Shown here: one piece after another, positions 34,476 through 45,490 of the stretch
Numbering within the stretch: position 1 is the stretch's first letter
Layout: every line of letters starts with the position of its first letter
Source of the DNA: Sphagnum magellanicum
Lineage: Eukaryota; Streptophyta; Sphagnopsida; Sphagnales; Sphagnaceae
DNA length: 64,000 nucleotides
Direction of reading: 5' to 3'
Assembly (NCBI GenBank): GCA_021904315.1
Contig: CM038916.1
Location: forward strand, 14,721,065 to 14,785,064
Notes under the pieces: model-generated
Told to the model about the DNA's origin: nothing
What the model saw: the letters and a program-made list of their open reading frames with translations, nothing else
Database searches by the model: none
Program-made: the position numbers and the translations under genes

Positions 34476-36262
34476 GTAGTATCTTAATTGTGCACTTAAT
34501 TCAAACACCTTGATAGCTGAATGGGGGCTTGATTCTTGAAAGAACTTTTGACTTTTTGTCAGAGTCAATTTTTTCTGACCTTACTACCTAGAGTGTGGTG
34601 CAAGGACTGAAAAGCCCATCAATCCTTTTTGGGTTGTTCAGAGCTCCCTCACATCTGTTTCCCTCCCTTTGTTCCTGAGAACAAACCTCACTTGGTTTCC
34701 ATGATGTTTATTTGATTTTTGCAGTTGGTTTGAGTCATGCATGAAAAGTCTAGACAGATGTGAATCAATGTAAAGTGCATTGGTGGAATGAAGTTGATGG
34801 AATGTTGTGGAAACAAATGGGACAGAAATTCCGTTAGATGAAATTCAAACCAAATTAATGAATGAAATCTGGAAAGTTTACATGTAAATTCTGTTGTGAA
34901 CTTCATGGATACTCTGGAGTTCATCTGTTAGATCACATTTCATTTGGTAGATGAATGTGACCCAAGAGCATCAGGAAAATGGTTGGGCATATTCGAACTC
35001 ATGTTAGAAAAATCCTTACTGCATGATGCTGCTTGATGTGTGCTACAGAAATGCCACTTAAATCCTGCAAAGGAGGTATCCTTGATGAACCTGCTCTCTG
35101 TAGCACAAATACAATACAAGTGATCCAAGTCTTATCCCTTATACTAATTTGAGAAATGTAGCAGCCTCTTGTTCTGGTACTTATGCTACGAAACAGTCTC
35201 TTGGCATGTCAACAATACCAGCACATTGAAAATACTCGATCATGATTCCATTTTCCAATGCTGTAACATCATGCCTGCATCTTACTTCAACACCACCCAC
35301 ACTGTAGTAACATCATGTCTGTGTCATACTCCAACACAACCACTCTCTAGTCACTTTGACACAAAACCAGCATCATAGTCTGTCATAATGGTCTTGTCTG
35401 AAACCATTGGAGCATTCCCCAAGAGGTTAGGCATCAATGTAGAATCCAGAAAAACTGGGAATTTTGGTCTCCAACACCAAAAATTAAGTAGTGACGATCC
35501 TTCCTGTGAAATATTGCAAAACCAGCATCACACAGTCTGTCATGATGGTCTTGTCTGAAACCTTTGGAGTGTTCCCCACGAGGTTAGGCATCTATGTAGC
35601 ATCCAGAAAACTGGGAATTCAGTCTCCAACACCAAGAATTAAGAAGCAATCCTTCCTGTGAAATATTGCAAATTGTCTAGTCTGTGAGAAACTGTCAGGA
35701 GAGATGAAAAGAATGATCCAGTCTCTACCTACAGCTAGATACTATGGTATTCCTTCATGCACTTCTGACTGCTTCTATCAACTTCCTAGAAAAAGATGCT
35801 GGCATAGTTGTATCTGGTTGCCTGAGATTCCAGTCCCAACGACTCTCAAAACCCTTTTGTTTACACATGCCCACATACCCATGCCCACTTTGTCCCATGC
35901 TATGACAGACCATTGACCTGCAACACATGTTGGTAAAGACCTGGCTTGATTGTTTGATCCAAGCAGTTGCAAGATGGCTGTGGTGAAACCTTGGAAAGCT
36001 TTATTATAAGAGCTAATAGCACCAAAAGTGAAATAACACGAGGCCACATCCACAAGTGGAAAGAAGAAGAAGAGAAGCGAATGTGAAACAAAGAGAGATG
36101 GAAAGCCAACCTAAAGTCCAAACCAGTTGGCTTGAGGAAAATCAGACAAAAGCCTGGGAGTTGGGTAGGTGAAGGGGGAAGATGGGATGAGGCCACCACC
36201 ACCACTGCCACCACTGCTGAACTCAAATTAGACATTGCCTTCCACCATCTGTTTGTTTCATT
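34476..36262. other. Convergent 3' flank of SF3B2 and DRG2, with local duplications
   Basis: No coding exon was found between the SF3B2 stop and the DRG2 stop. The two genes converge, so both 3' untranslated regions lie here. The stretch includes a tandem pair of about 155 bp (35363-35672) and a shorter pair of about 43 bp ('gtaacatcatg.ctg' at about 35264 and 35307). Confidence 0.6.
35363..35672. repeat. 155-bp tandem duplication
   Basis: Two units start with 'aaaaccagcatca' at 35363 and 35518 and both end in 'gtgaaatattgcaaa'. They share 'tggtcttgtctgaaacc' and 'gaggttaggcat' and differ at scattered positions. The repeat lies between the convergent SF3B2 and DRG2 genes. Confidence 0.92.
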
Positions 36263-37465
36263 TCATGTCTTGAGTGGCGCTTTCTTTTCTCGGTCAGCAA
36301 TCCTTGCAGGACCTGTTGTGTGGGACTTGAATCGACCTCTCCCTCCATCCTCTTCTTTCTCCTTCTTCTTCACAATCTGAACAACATCCTCATCATGAAG
36401 GAGATGCTGGGTACCACAGCGCTGTGGGTAGTGCTTTGAGCTTGCTCCCCAGACAAGCACATATTTGATGTCCTTCAACAAACTGCGATGCAAGTGGTTA
36501 CAGAAGTCTTCCACAGTGCATCCACCTCTATCTGACGACAGAACAACAGGTTCAGAGAAATCAGGTTGTTGGCCTTGAGGCTTGGTGTACACACGAACGA
36601 GTCCCATTTCATCCCACATTTTAGCCAGCAATCTATCCAGGTTCAGCTGAAGGTTACAACTGATGCCAATGGAGTGCGGTTGGCGAGCAAGATGGTCAAC
36701 ATCATCAATTCCCACCACATCAATCTTGTTGTACACATACACACACTTGATGTACTTGCGGTTACCTTCGATCACATCAATCAGGTCGTCCACAGTTGCA
36801 TCTTCTCTAAAGAGCACCTCTGCATTATGGATTTTGTATTCGTGCAAGATTTGATAGCAAAGCTTCTCGTCTACATGTGTGAGCTGCAGTGTGCTGTTGA
36901 AAGAGATCCCTCCAGTCTTCTTCCTTTTGAAATAAATCTGCGGTGGCCGCTTGTTCAGGCGCAGCCCTACAGCTTCCAATTCCTTAGTCAATATATTTCT
37001 ATGTCCTTCACTCTTGGAAGCATCCAAAACCATCAACACAAGGTCTGAAGACTTAGCCACGGCAATCACCTGTCGCCCCCGACCTTTACCTTCAGAAGCA
37101 CCCTCAATAATACCAGGAAGATCAAGGAGCTGGATCTTAGCATCATTGTAGTGGATGATGCCTGGAATGCAAGTGAGAGTGGTGAATTCATAGGCAGCGG
37201 CTTCTGATTGTGTTCCTGTCAGCATTGTCAAGAGTGTGGATTTCCCTACACTCGGAAATCCTATGAGCGCCACACGGCCATGCCCAAATTTGGTGACCTC
37301 AAACCCATCTCCTCCTCCACTGGCACCTTTGGGAGGCTCCAGCAATTGAGTCCTAAGCTTGGCGATCCTTGCCTTCAGCTGCCCTAGATGATACTCTGTC
37401 GCCTTGTTCTTCTGAGTTCGAGCCATCTCGAACTCGATCTCTTTGATCCTCTCGATAATCCCCAT
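36263..37465 (-). CDS. DRG2: Developmentally regulated GTP-binding protein, DRG2 type
   Basis: A single 400-codon frame. It starts MGIIERIKEIEFEMARTQKNK, which matches DRG2 rather than DRG1. OBG-type G motifs: G1 GFPSVGKS (69-76), G2 region YEFTTLTCIPG, G3 DLPG (115-118), G4 NKID (246-249) and G5-like ISCN. The C-terminal TGS domain (about 291-367) ends DVVQIVKKK. DRG proteins bind ribosomes with DFRP partners in the cytoplasm and act in translation. Human DRG2 has 364 aa; the extra length here is a small insert in the TGS domain (near SSDRGG) and a 33-residue basic tail after the usual end. There are no introns, unlike the neighbouring multi-exon genes. The gene converges with SF3B2. Two telo-box words lie about 580-620 bp upstream. 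Confidence 0.95.
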   Translation of the reverse strand: MGIIERIKEIEFEMARTQKNKATEYHLGQLKARIAKLRTQLLEPPKGASGGGDGFEVTKFGHGRVALIGFPSVGKSTLLTMLTGTQSEAAAYEFTTLTCIPGIIHYNDAKIQLLDLPGIIEGASEGKGRGRQVIAVAKSSDLVLMVLDASKSEGHRNILTKELEAVGLRLNKRPPQIYFKRKKTGGISFNSTLQLTHVDEKLCYQILHEYKIHNAEVLFREDATVDDLIDVIEGNRKYIKCVYVYNKIDVVGIDDVDHLARQPHSIGISCNLQLNLDRLLAKMWDEMGLVRVYTKPQGQQPDFSEPVVLSSDRGGCTVEDFCNHLHRSLLKDIKYVLVWGASSKHYPQRCGTQHLLHDEDVVQIVKKKEKEEDGGRGRFKSHTTGPARIADREKKAPLKT

Positions 37466-37689
37466 CCTTTACTAACCCTCCTGCTGCTGCTGTTTCTTCT
37501 TTTTCTACCAGGATTCCCCAATATCTCCTTCTTAATGCTTTGTTCGCGATTGATGGTTTGTTCAGTGCGCACAGAACCAGAGAAGAAATTCCCGAAACCA
37601 CCAGCTGCAGACAAAACTAAACCCAAGACTTCAACTGCCCACTATGACGATCATCATAACATTCTCCATATCATCATCGTACTCTAAAT

Positions 37690-37910
37690 CCACAAATAGA
37701 AATCCCAATGGGAAGGGCAAGGAGAATGAAAACCCTATCACTACAACTGTTGCAAAGAAAGCTTCTTCTTCTTCTTCTTCACAGGAAGCTCCAAATCCAC
37801 CATACACAAATCCAATCAAGGAAAGGAAATGAGAAGAATTATGACAACTGTTGCAAAAGCTGCTTCTTCACAGAGAAGCTCCAAATCCACACAGAAGGAA
37901 ACCCCGAGGA
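37690..37910. repeat. 100-bp tandem duplication upstream of DRG2
   Basis: 'actgttgcaaa' followed by 'gcttcttcttc' and 'gaagctccaaatccac' occurs at about 37746 and again at 37848. The first copy has an expanded CTT run. Both lie in the presumed 5' flank or leader of the minus-strand DRG2 gene. They open short spurious frames on both strands. Confidence 0.8.
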
Positions 37911-38042
37911 GCCGAGGTAGGAGACTAAGAAGAAGAATGAGAATGAGAATAACGGAGAAGAAAATGAACCCAATAAGAACGAAACAGCGACAAGAAACAT
38001 CTATCAGAATTTCTAGGGTTTGCTTATTCAAGAGCTATTTTA

Positions 38043-38090
38043 CGGTTTAGGGTTTGCTCATTCAGGAACCAATTAGGGTTTAGGGTTTTC
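38043..38090 (-). promoter_or_regulatory. Telo-box pair upstream of DRG2
   Basis: Two TTTAGGGTTT words (AAACCCTAAA on the DRG2 strand) about 30 bp apart, each followed by 'gctcattcag' or similar. Position and motif suit a plant promoter for a translation gene. The distance from the ATG (about 600 bp) suggests either a long leader or an upstream element. Confidence 0.5.
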
Positions 38091-38224
38091 AGATTCTTGG
38101 CAAATGCAAGGCCATCCCTGAAGGCTCATCAGCATCATCATCATCAGCATCATCGAGAGCTTGATGCCAAGTACTCTCTTTAGCATTTTGAGATATGAGC
38201 AAGAGATGATCCTCCTCTGCTCAA

Positions 38225-38262
38225 ATCAATCTGTGTGTCTGTGTGTCTGTGTGTCTGTGTCT
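38225..38262. repeat. TGTGTGTC octamer microsatellite
   Basis: About four units of 'tgtgtgtc' with slight variation. Confidence 0.8.
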
Positions 38263-38376
38263 TGATGATGGAAAGTGCAGCGAGGACTAAACTTGGAGGA
38301 AACAAACAAGGATCTGGAGTTTTTCGGTAGTCAAACAACAAAATGCCTGCTGAAGATCAGTCTGTTTACTTTAGTG

Positions 38377-38570
38377 ATGGAGCTCATCACTATGTCGCAG
38401 ATAGATGTAGGAGATGATGAGAGTGACATGAACTTTACTGGTGGAGTGGAGCTCACTGTGTAGGAGATAAGATGTAGGAGATGTTGAGAGTTGACATGAA
38501 CTTGAGGATGGAGCTTACTATGCAGGAGATAGATGTAGGAGATGATCTGAGTGGCATGAAGTTATCGGAT
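38377..38570 (+). repeat. Threefold 63-70-bp tandem repeat
   Basis: Units begin with 'tggagct.act' at about 38377, 38447 and 38508. Each continues with 'agatgtaggagatg' and 'gagtgacatgaa'. It is non-coding as far as I can see. Confidence 0.85.
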
Positions 38571-41500
38571 CGCATTTCAGCTGCTGCAACAGATGTGTCA
38601 CACATCGTATCCTCAATGCAGATCGCTCCTTTTTGCATCACCGGTTATCAATTGTGTACATTCTGCGGACGATGAGGTCTCCCTCTTCCCTGTAAGTTTC
38701 CAATTTCTTCATCAGGTCTCCTCTCTTCCCTTTTATTTGTGGATATCCATACTGCTGGAGAAGACAAAGAATCATGCGATAAAGGAAAGTTTGTGTTGGA
38801 GGAGCTCATTGCACACAAAAGAGAAAATCAGTCTCTTAACTCGCCATCAGTATCATAATCAATCAAGATGATCTCTCAATCATCTCAATAATTATGAGAC
38901 TCAAGTCTCTGTTGCATCTGGTCTTTTTTCTTTTTGTTGTGCCAGGTTCTGGCTTTTCTCATAAAGCTAACATAGAGCATTCTTGCAAGGAGTTCTACCT
39001 GTCTTTCAGCAATATTTTAGGCAGCTAGAATGATTATTTGTACTGAATAGCCATTGTAGATGCAGTGCTTGCATCAATGTGGTACGTTTTAGGGTTTCAG
39101 GTTTGATGGAGATAATAGAGGATTTGCAGCAGATTGCCAGCAGGGAAAGCAAAGGATAATAATATGTAAGGTAGCAATGGTGGTGTGGTATCTTTCTTGC
39201 ATCTTTTTTGTCAGGTTTTAAATGGGTATGTAGGTGGCAATACAGTTAAACACTGCCATGTAATGGAATTTGTTATGGAGTGCACTTTGATTGCTGCATT
39301 ATCTAATTGTGTTTTGATTAGCTATGTCTCTTGAGTGCTAGTCAACATCATGGCTGAGTCTTTCCATTGATTCCAGAAATGTGACAGAAATTTGGGACAC
39401 AGATTATGTATACAATAATGGTTTGCCTGAAACTTTTGGCAGATTATTATGTGCTTATCTACAACCACTGTCAAGAGCTGATGAAGTCAGTCAGTCATCC
39501 TGACAGCTTTAAAACAGCTATTCATGATGAAAGTGAAGGTCTGACACTTTTTGAGCGACTCCCCTGACGTAATGACCTCCTCCTTGTAGTGAGCAAAGAT
39601 GAGAAAGTAGACAACAGTAACTTTGGTCATCCATCTGACACCAAAATGACATGCACCAAGTGCTGGATCCTGTTGAATAAACAGTCATTGTAAGTTGTTT
39701 TCGTGCAAGATGCACATACAAACTGTAACTAATACAATTTGCCATCTTTTCTTGTAGCTAAGGTTTTGAGCTTTGAAAGTGCTTGTGCTTAACAGGAGGT
39801 CATACAGGCTGAACAAATGATGAACGGAGATAGATCACTTATGGCAATTCAAAAATCTAGTGTGAGCAAGAAAGCTGTTGCACCAATGGCACCAATTTTC
39901 AACATCTTTTTGCACTGTTGAAGACTGCAGCCTGTGAACATGTAGCAGGTCACAGAAAAAAAGAAGAAATTGCTGATCATGGTTGTCATGAGTGCCAATC
40001 CCTTTCACTACAAGCTGTGTGGCTCAGGTAAAAATCCAATCACATCAAGTTTTTTCAACATGTAATAGAGCAGCTTGCTTACTTACCTTGCAGCTGAAGA
40101 GTGACAGAAGAGGGTTGAAAGAAAGTGTATGCATGTGGGGGTGTGATGCATACAGGTGCCTCTTCTGCTACAATGGATCTCTGTATTTCCCATACACATG
40201 CATCTATTGTTTGTTTTCCACTCTCTGAAAAGTTATCAAGAACTCAACAATTATCTAGAGATCCTTGATCCATAGATGGAAGAATTTTTCAACTTTCTTG
40301 TGCTCCTTGCAGACTTATTATGTTGGTGTGATGGCTTTGAGTAATCAAACATGGTCAGAAAAAAATCAGAGACAATTCATCAAATATGTTTCTCCTTTGT
40401 ACTCCTGAGTGTGTGAAAACTGTTTAAGCTTGGGGTTTGGATCCAGAGTGATCATTGTAAGCCTACTATGCTGTTAGCTCACAGTTGAGATCTGAAGGAT
40501 GAAAGGAGGAATTCCAGACTCCAAGATGAGCATTTTCTCACCCCCTATGACCTGAAACGTAGCCCTACAAGCTGAAGAAGTAGTGTGCAAAGTTTCTTTT
40601 CTTTGTGCACTTGTGGGAACACTCCAATACATGATATTGCTGGAAAAAGTAGTGTGCAAAGCTTATAAGGAGGAGAAGATCAATATAATAAATTGAAAAG
40701 AGCTATGGAGAGAGAACCATCAAAGAAAATAAGAAAAATGTTTTTTTCAACAAATTTTCTCATTTTTTTGGGTTCTATTGATCCCTTTAAGAAAGACCGT
40801 GAACACTTCAAATAATTTATAGAATATCTTTCTCTTTTGGTTTTCATAAGCCACTTACCATTCATTGCATGTTGTGAGTATCTGGTTGTAGTGAATGATA
40901 TTGTGTTTTTTAAATTGCATTTGCTATTAGAAAAAATGTGTTTTCAAGTGGTATTAAAAATGTTAACAACATAAGATGATTAGTTCTCAACCTTAATGAT
41001 TAGAAAATAATAATTTTGTTATGTTTTATCACTATTAATTGAATGTGTGTTTACAATTGCACTTTGTGAAATGCAAAAGGGGCTCATAATATTTTTGTTC
41101 ATCCTAGTTGGTAACTTGAATATGCAAATCACTAATCTATTTGAGATGATAAAAACTACATGTGAAACGATGGTTTAAAACCTTAAACAAAACAATAGAT
41201 AATGTGCTTTGACAAAGAAAATAGTTGCATATCTAAAAGATGTTCATTGAAGGAACCAATTTCAATTGCGTGACTAGAGTTTTGAGATTAGTTGTCAATT
41301 GTGAAAACATAAAGTTTAGATGAAAATTCTTATTGTTCATGTTTTGATTGTGCAATTTTTGTAAAGGCCACAGACCCAAAAAAATTAATGCACATTAGGT
41401 GAGGGTTGTTGAATATAAAAACACATAAAACACAATAAAACATGCATACTAAGGACTATGTATTGTCAAATAGAATTAAATTTCCAAAAACATAAAGAAA

Positions 41501-43850
41501 ATTTATTAAAAACATAACAATTATCTTTAAAGGCTAATCAATCTTAATAGCTTCATCCGTTAATAAACAAGAGACGATAAATCCCAACATACCAATAACT
41601 ATTAAAATATTAAGATGCACACTAGGCTAACTAGACTAAGAGATTGACTCATAAACTTTTTTTTTTCCCCTTGAAATTTCACTTCAAAATTAACTTTTAA
41701 TTCTCCAACCATGGAGATAATTATGTGACAACAATTATTGTTAGTGAACAATTTTCAAAAGCATGTTGATGACATTCTTCAAGTGATAAACCATTGTAGG
41801 AGAATGTGTCAAGTTTCTATCAAATTTGTGTAGGCAAGTTTGTAAAAATGCTTCACTTGGCCACAAAAATTAGGGAAAGGTTGATAGGCATGGATGAAAG
41901 CTTAAACTTCTATTGACTTTAGATTAAAGCCTATGAAACTAAACACACTAGTGTAAAAGAAATTAATTTTAAAATAAATATGTAAACAATATTCTAGCTT
42001 TCTCATTCTATTTGCTTTTTATTTTTTGAATGAATCTTTTTAAATAGTTTTGAACTTTGTCATTACATGTTTGCAAGTAGAATTATATTAATTCAAGAGA
42101 CATTAATATTTCATGAGGCCTTTATTTATTTTTTTGCTATAGTCATTAAATTGCAACCGTGGTTATTGATCAAATTTTTCCTCCATTGATTAAGTATGTG
42201 GCAAAAAACCCTTACTAATTTGTATTGTTGCCACTTGCTGAAGCCTATGTGTTGAATAGTCCCAAGGTCACACTGCTTGTGACTTGATGCTTTAAACACA
42301 ACCATTTTTATGAACTTAAAATATGTGAGGATTCACCTAACTTCTTTGTTGGAGAATATTGAGAGAGGTCAATTTAAGGATTATGATGGGAAATTAAGAG
42401 AGTGGGCACTTAGACTTTTTTTAAATGGTATAATTTTGGAGCCATTAAAAACATATGATAGGAAAAAAAAAACTCATAACATGTTATTGGTAATATTAAT
42501 CATCATTTCAAATTAATGTCTTCATTTATTGAGCATGACCAAAATATAGGTAGTTGTAAAAGAATAGGTACCAAGTGTTTTTTTTTGGGAATTTTGTGTA
42601 GTAGCAAAATATGATCATCCATAATTTAGCCAAATTTCATTATAAAAAGTATATGAATATAAAAGAATTTAACATCATATCTATGTTACTTTCGCTATGT
42701 ATTGGAACCAATGTAAAAACATGGTGATTTTGACTTTTTTTTAATAAAAATTTGACAATTGAGAAACCCAAACAAATTTCATTTCAAAATTGGAATTTTA
42801 AACAATGGTGATGAGCAAGATAGGAAATTTTGCATGATTAACAACGAAATAAGTCAACATGCACCCACTAAGATCTAATTTTTCCCCTCTTTGGGGGGGG
42901 AGTGATTTTGAAATTGCTTTGGGTTTTGATGTTCTCATCATGTTCCCATTTATTTTTTCCACACAAAATTTTCAATGTTTTTAAAGAATTCACTTGAGAC
43001 CAAAGTTTCCAACATCCCTTTTTGGAAGTTCATCCTTAAAATGTCTTTGGGATGTCCAATCCATTACAATGTCTTTGGTATTTTTTAATTATAAAATATT
43101 TTTTGGGGGGTTGGGGGACATCACATCCAATCTTGTTTTGATATGAAGTTTTGAATTTTTACTTAGTTTATCAATATGACATATTTTCTATAAAAATTTA
43201 GCATAAGGACATACATAAAAAACTAATTAGTAATGTATTTGTTATATATATATATATTTTTATTTTTTTTTTAATTTATTTTTTTCATTTGGCAAATAAG
43301 GATTTGATGTTTCCAAATTCATATTAATTACAAGATATGTACAAAGTTTAGGGATAAAATTTGAATGTTTGGAATTGTTTTTTTCACTCACACACTTGCC
43401 CTACAATAGCATAAATTTTTTACAAAGTACTACCTTGTAGCAAAATTGAACCCCAATTATAAAAAAAACTCTACCCAATGTAGCACGAGCTTTGTGGCTC
43501 AACCACACCCCACCTAAAACACAAAAACATGCAACCCCGCACAAAAACACAACAAGAATCGATCATATATGTTGTTGATGAGCTCCACAAATAAAACTTG
43601 CATGAAGACAAGGACTAAATCCTTTCAATTCAAATTTGAAATTCCAACAATTAAAAAAATAACCCAAAAACAACAAAAGCATTTGTGATCAGACCTTGCC
43701 AAACCTAATCACTATCCAACTCCAATTGTTCAAAATAATTTGATTTATCAATCAAGTCATATGATTTTCTTCAACCAATAAATATTCAACTTTCATAAAG
43801 TTTGTCAAATCTTTATGTCATGAACAATTCAAAAAAAGGATTGTCAAGTT
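38571..43850. other. Gene-free stretch, increasingly AT-rich
   Basis: No exon chain or family match was found. From 38.5 to 40.6 kb base composition is still near-genic, and untranslated or non-coding transcripts are possible but unsupported. From 40.7 kb the DNA is strongly AT-rich with homopolymer runs (G-runs at about 42893-42901 and 43098). Confidence 0.5.
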
Positions 43851-44532
43851 AGTTTTTCGTCATGTTAATTATGCGATTCAAATTTTCCACCTATAATATG
43901 CAACACCTTAGAGTTGTCAACATACCAACAAAGACTAAATACACGTTCAGTTTCAATCTATGACCCCCCCCCCAAAATTTCAAATTTTTATTTAACAAGG
44001 AGGTCAACATTTGAAATTTGACTTTCATGAATATGCTACCAAGCTATGGGATTAGCATATGCAACATCAATCATAGATAACCTCTCAAGAAGAAAGACAA
44101 TTCTCCAAGAATAAATGCATGTGAAGATTTCATAGATGCATTAACACTAAAGATGTTATTGTTTTCTTCAATAAAATCACTAGATCCATCAATTGTTGTT
44201 GGACATGCTTGGAAAATAAGGTTTAGTACTTTAAATATTATCATTAGAAAAGGGATTATTGCATTTGTTAATCTTAGAAGCAATACAAATATATAATCAT
44301 GTCCCACATAGTTCTCCACAAACTTGAAACAAGGATCAAGCATAATGATGAGCATATTATGAACTTGATGTAAATCATAAACTTTCAAAAATTGCAAAAA
44401 AGGTTTGATAACCTTAACACCTTCAACCCACATGATATTTTGAAAGATGAAGACTTCAACATCAAAGGCATCAAGAGCATCAAAAACATGTCCCATTTCA
44501 ACTTTCAAAATAAATGTCAAACTAATAGACAT
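43850..44532 (-). pseudogene. hAT-family DNA transposase, C-terminal relic
   Basis: A 153-codon open stretch (44532-44071) includes HQVHNMLIIMLDPCFKF, which carries the LDPxxK/F hallmark of hAT transposases. It ends ILGELSFFLRGYL. In shifted frames just downstream on the same strand I read pieces matching the hAT dimerisation domain: ANPIAWWHIHESQ (the PLxWW motif) and IETERVFSL (the typical ETERxFS motif). The reading frame changes at least twice and stops intervene, so it is a decayed plain DNA transposon. No terminal inverted repeats or N-terminal part were identified. Upstream sequence to 45.4 kb is AT-rich and unassigned. Confidence 0.8.
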
Positions 44533-45478
44533 GACGAGAACATCAAATAATAATTAATGGCATCATGATTGGCTTATCACACATGCAATGACATCATGGT
44601 TCAAAACACTTGTGAATGCTTCTACAATTAGCCATACCTCAACCTTAGGAACTTTTTATTACAAAGTATTTATCCTTTGTCACACATAACACAAAATAAT
44701 GGCTTCTTTGAGTTCTACTGCTTCTTCAAACATAATCATTTTATTAGCAAATCTGGTTTTCATTGGAGTTTTGAGTTTATAAGGTTACAACCCCTTTTCA
44801 ACACATGTATTTTCCTGTTCTTACTTCCCTTTTCCCAAATTTTTTTGTCCATGTGATTTTTTAATGTCCATGGGCAACCTTCACACCAAATGTCTAAGAC
44901 CTATAATCATTTTTTCATCATTTGTAACATACCATTAAGCTTTAAATATAATCTAACCAAATCACATACTTTCATAAACCACTTAAAGTTTCAAAAGGTG
45001 ACAATCAATAATGGAATGTAATGCCACCATCTTGTGAACCTTGTAATTCCAAGAATAAAAGAAAAGCTTACAATGTATAAAGTTTATTCTATAACAAAGG
45101 AGGAGTGGCAAGATGCACAATTAGTAAATGTTTGATTACTACATTGATGATAACAATCTATTCTTCCAAAGTTGAAGAGGTTAGGAGGGGAAATCTATAA
45201 AAAAAACTTGAACATGTTTCTAAAGTTGTGTTTCAATGGTTTAAATCACCACAACAAGAAAATGTTAACAAGTGGTTACACGTGAAACAAGTCTAATACA
45301 TGTGGGTTAGAAGTGATTTCAAATGAAGATGCAATAGTAAATGATAGGAAACCATAAACCTTGTTTGGCAAATGGCAATGCCAAATTAATTTTAGATTAC
45401 ACAACTTGTGTAGTGGTATGTAACACATGATGAGGAAGGACATGAACAAGATTTGGAGGTTCAAATGTTGAACACAAA
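44533..45478. other. AT-rich stretch, nothing identified
   Basis: No gene, relic or repeat family could be supported. It may include the decayed 5' part of the hAT transposon. A CA run (45479-45490) marks its right edge, next to the LINE 3' end. Confidence 0.5.
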
Positions 45479-45490
45479 AACACACACACA

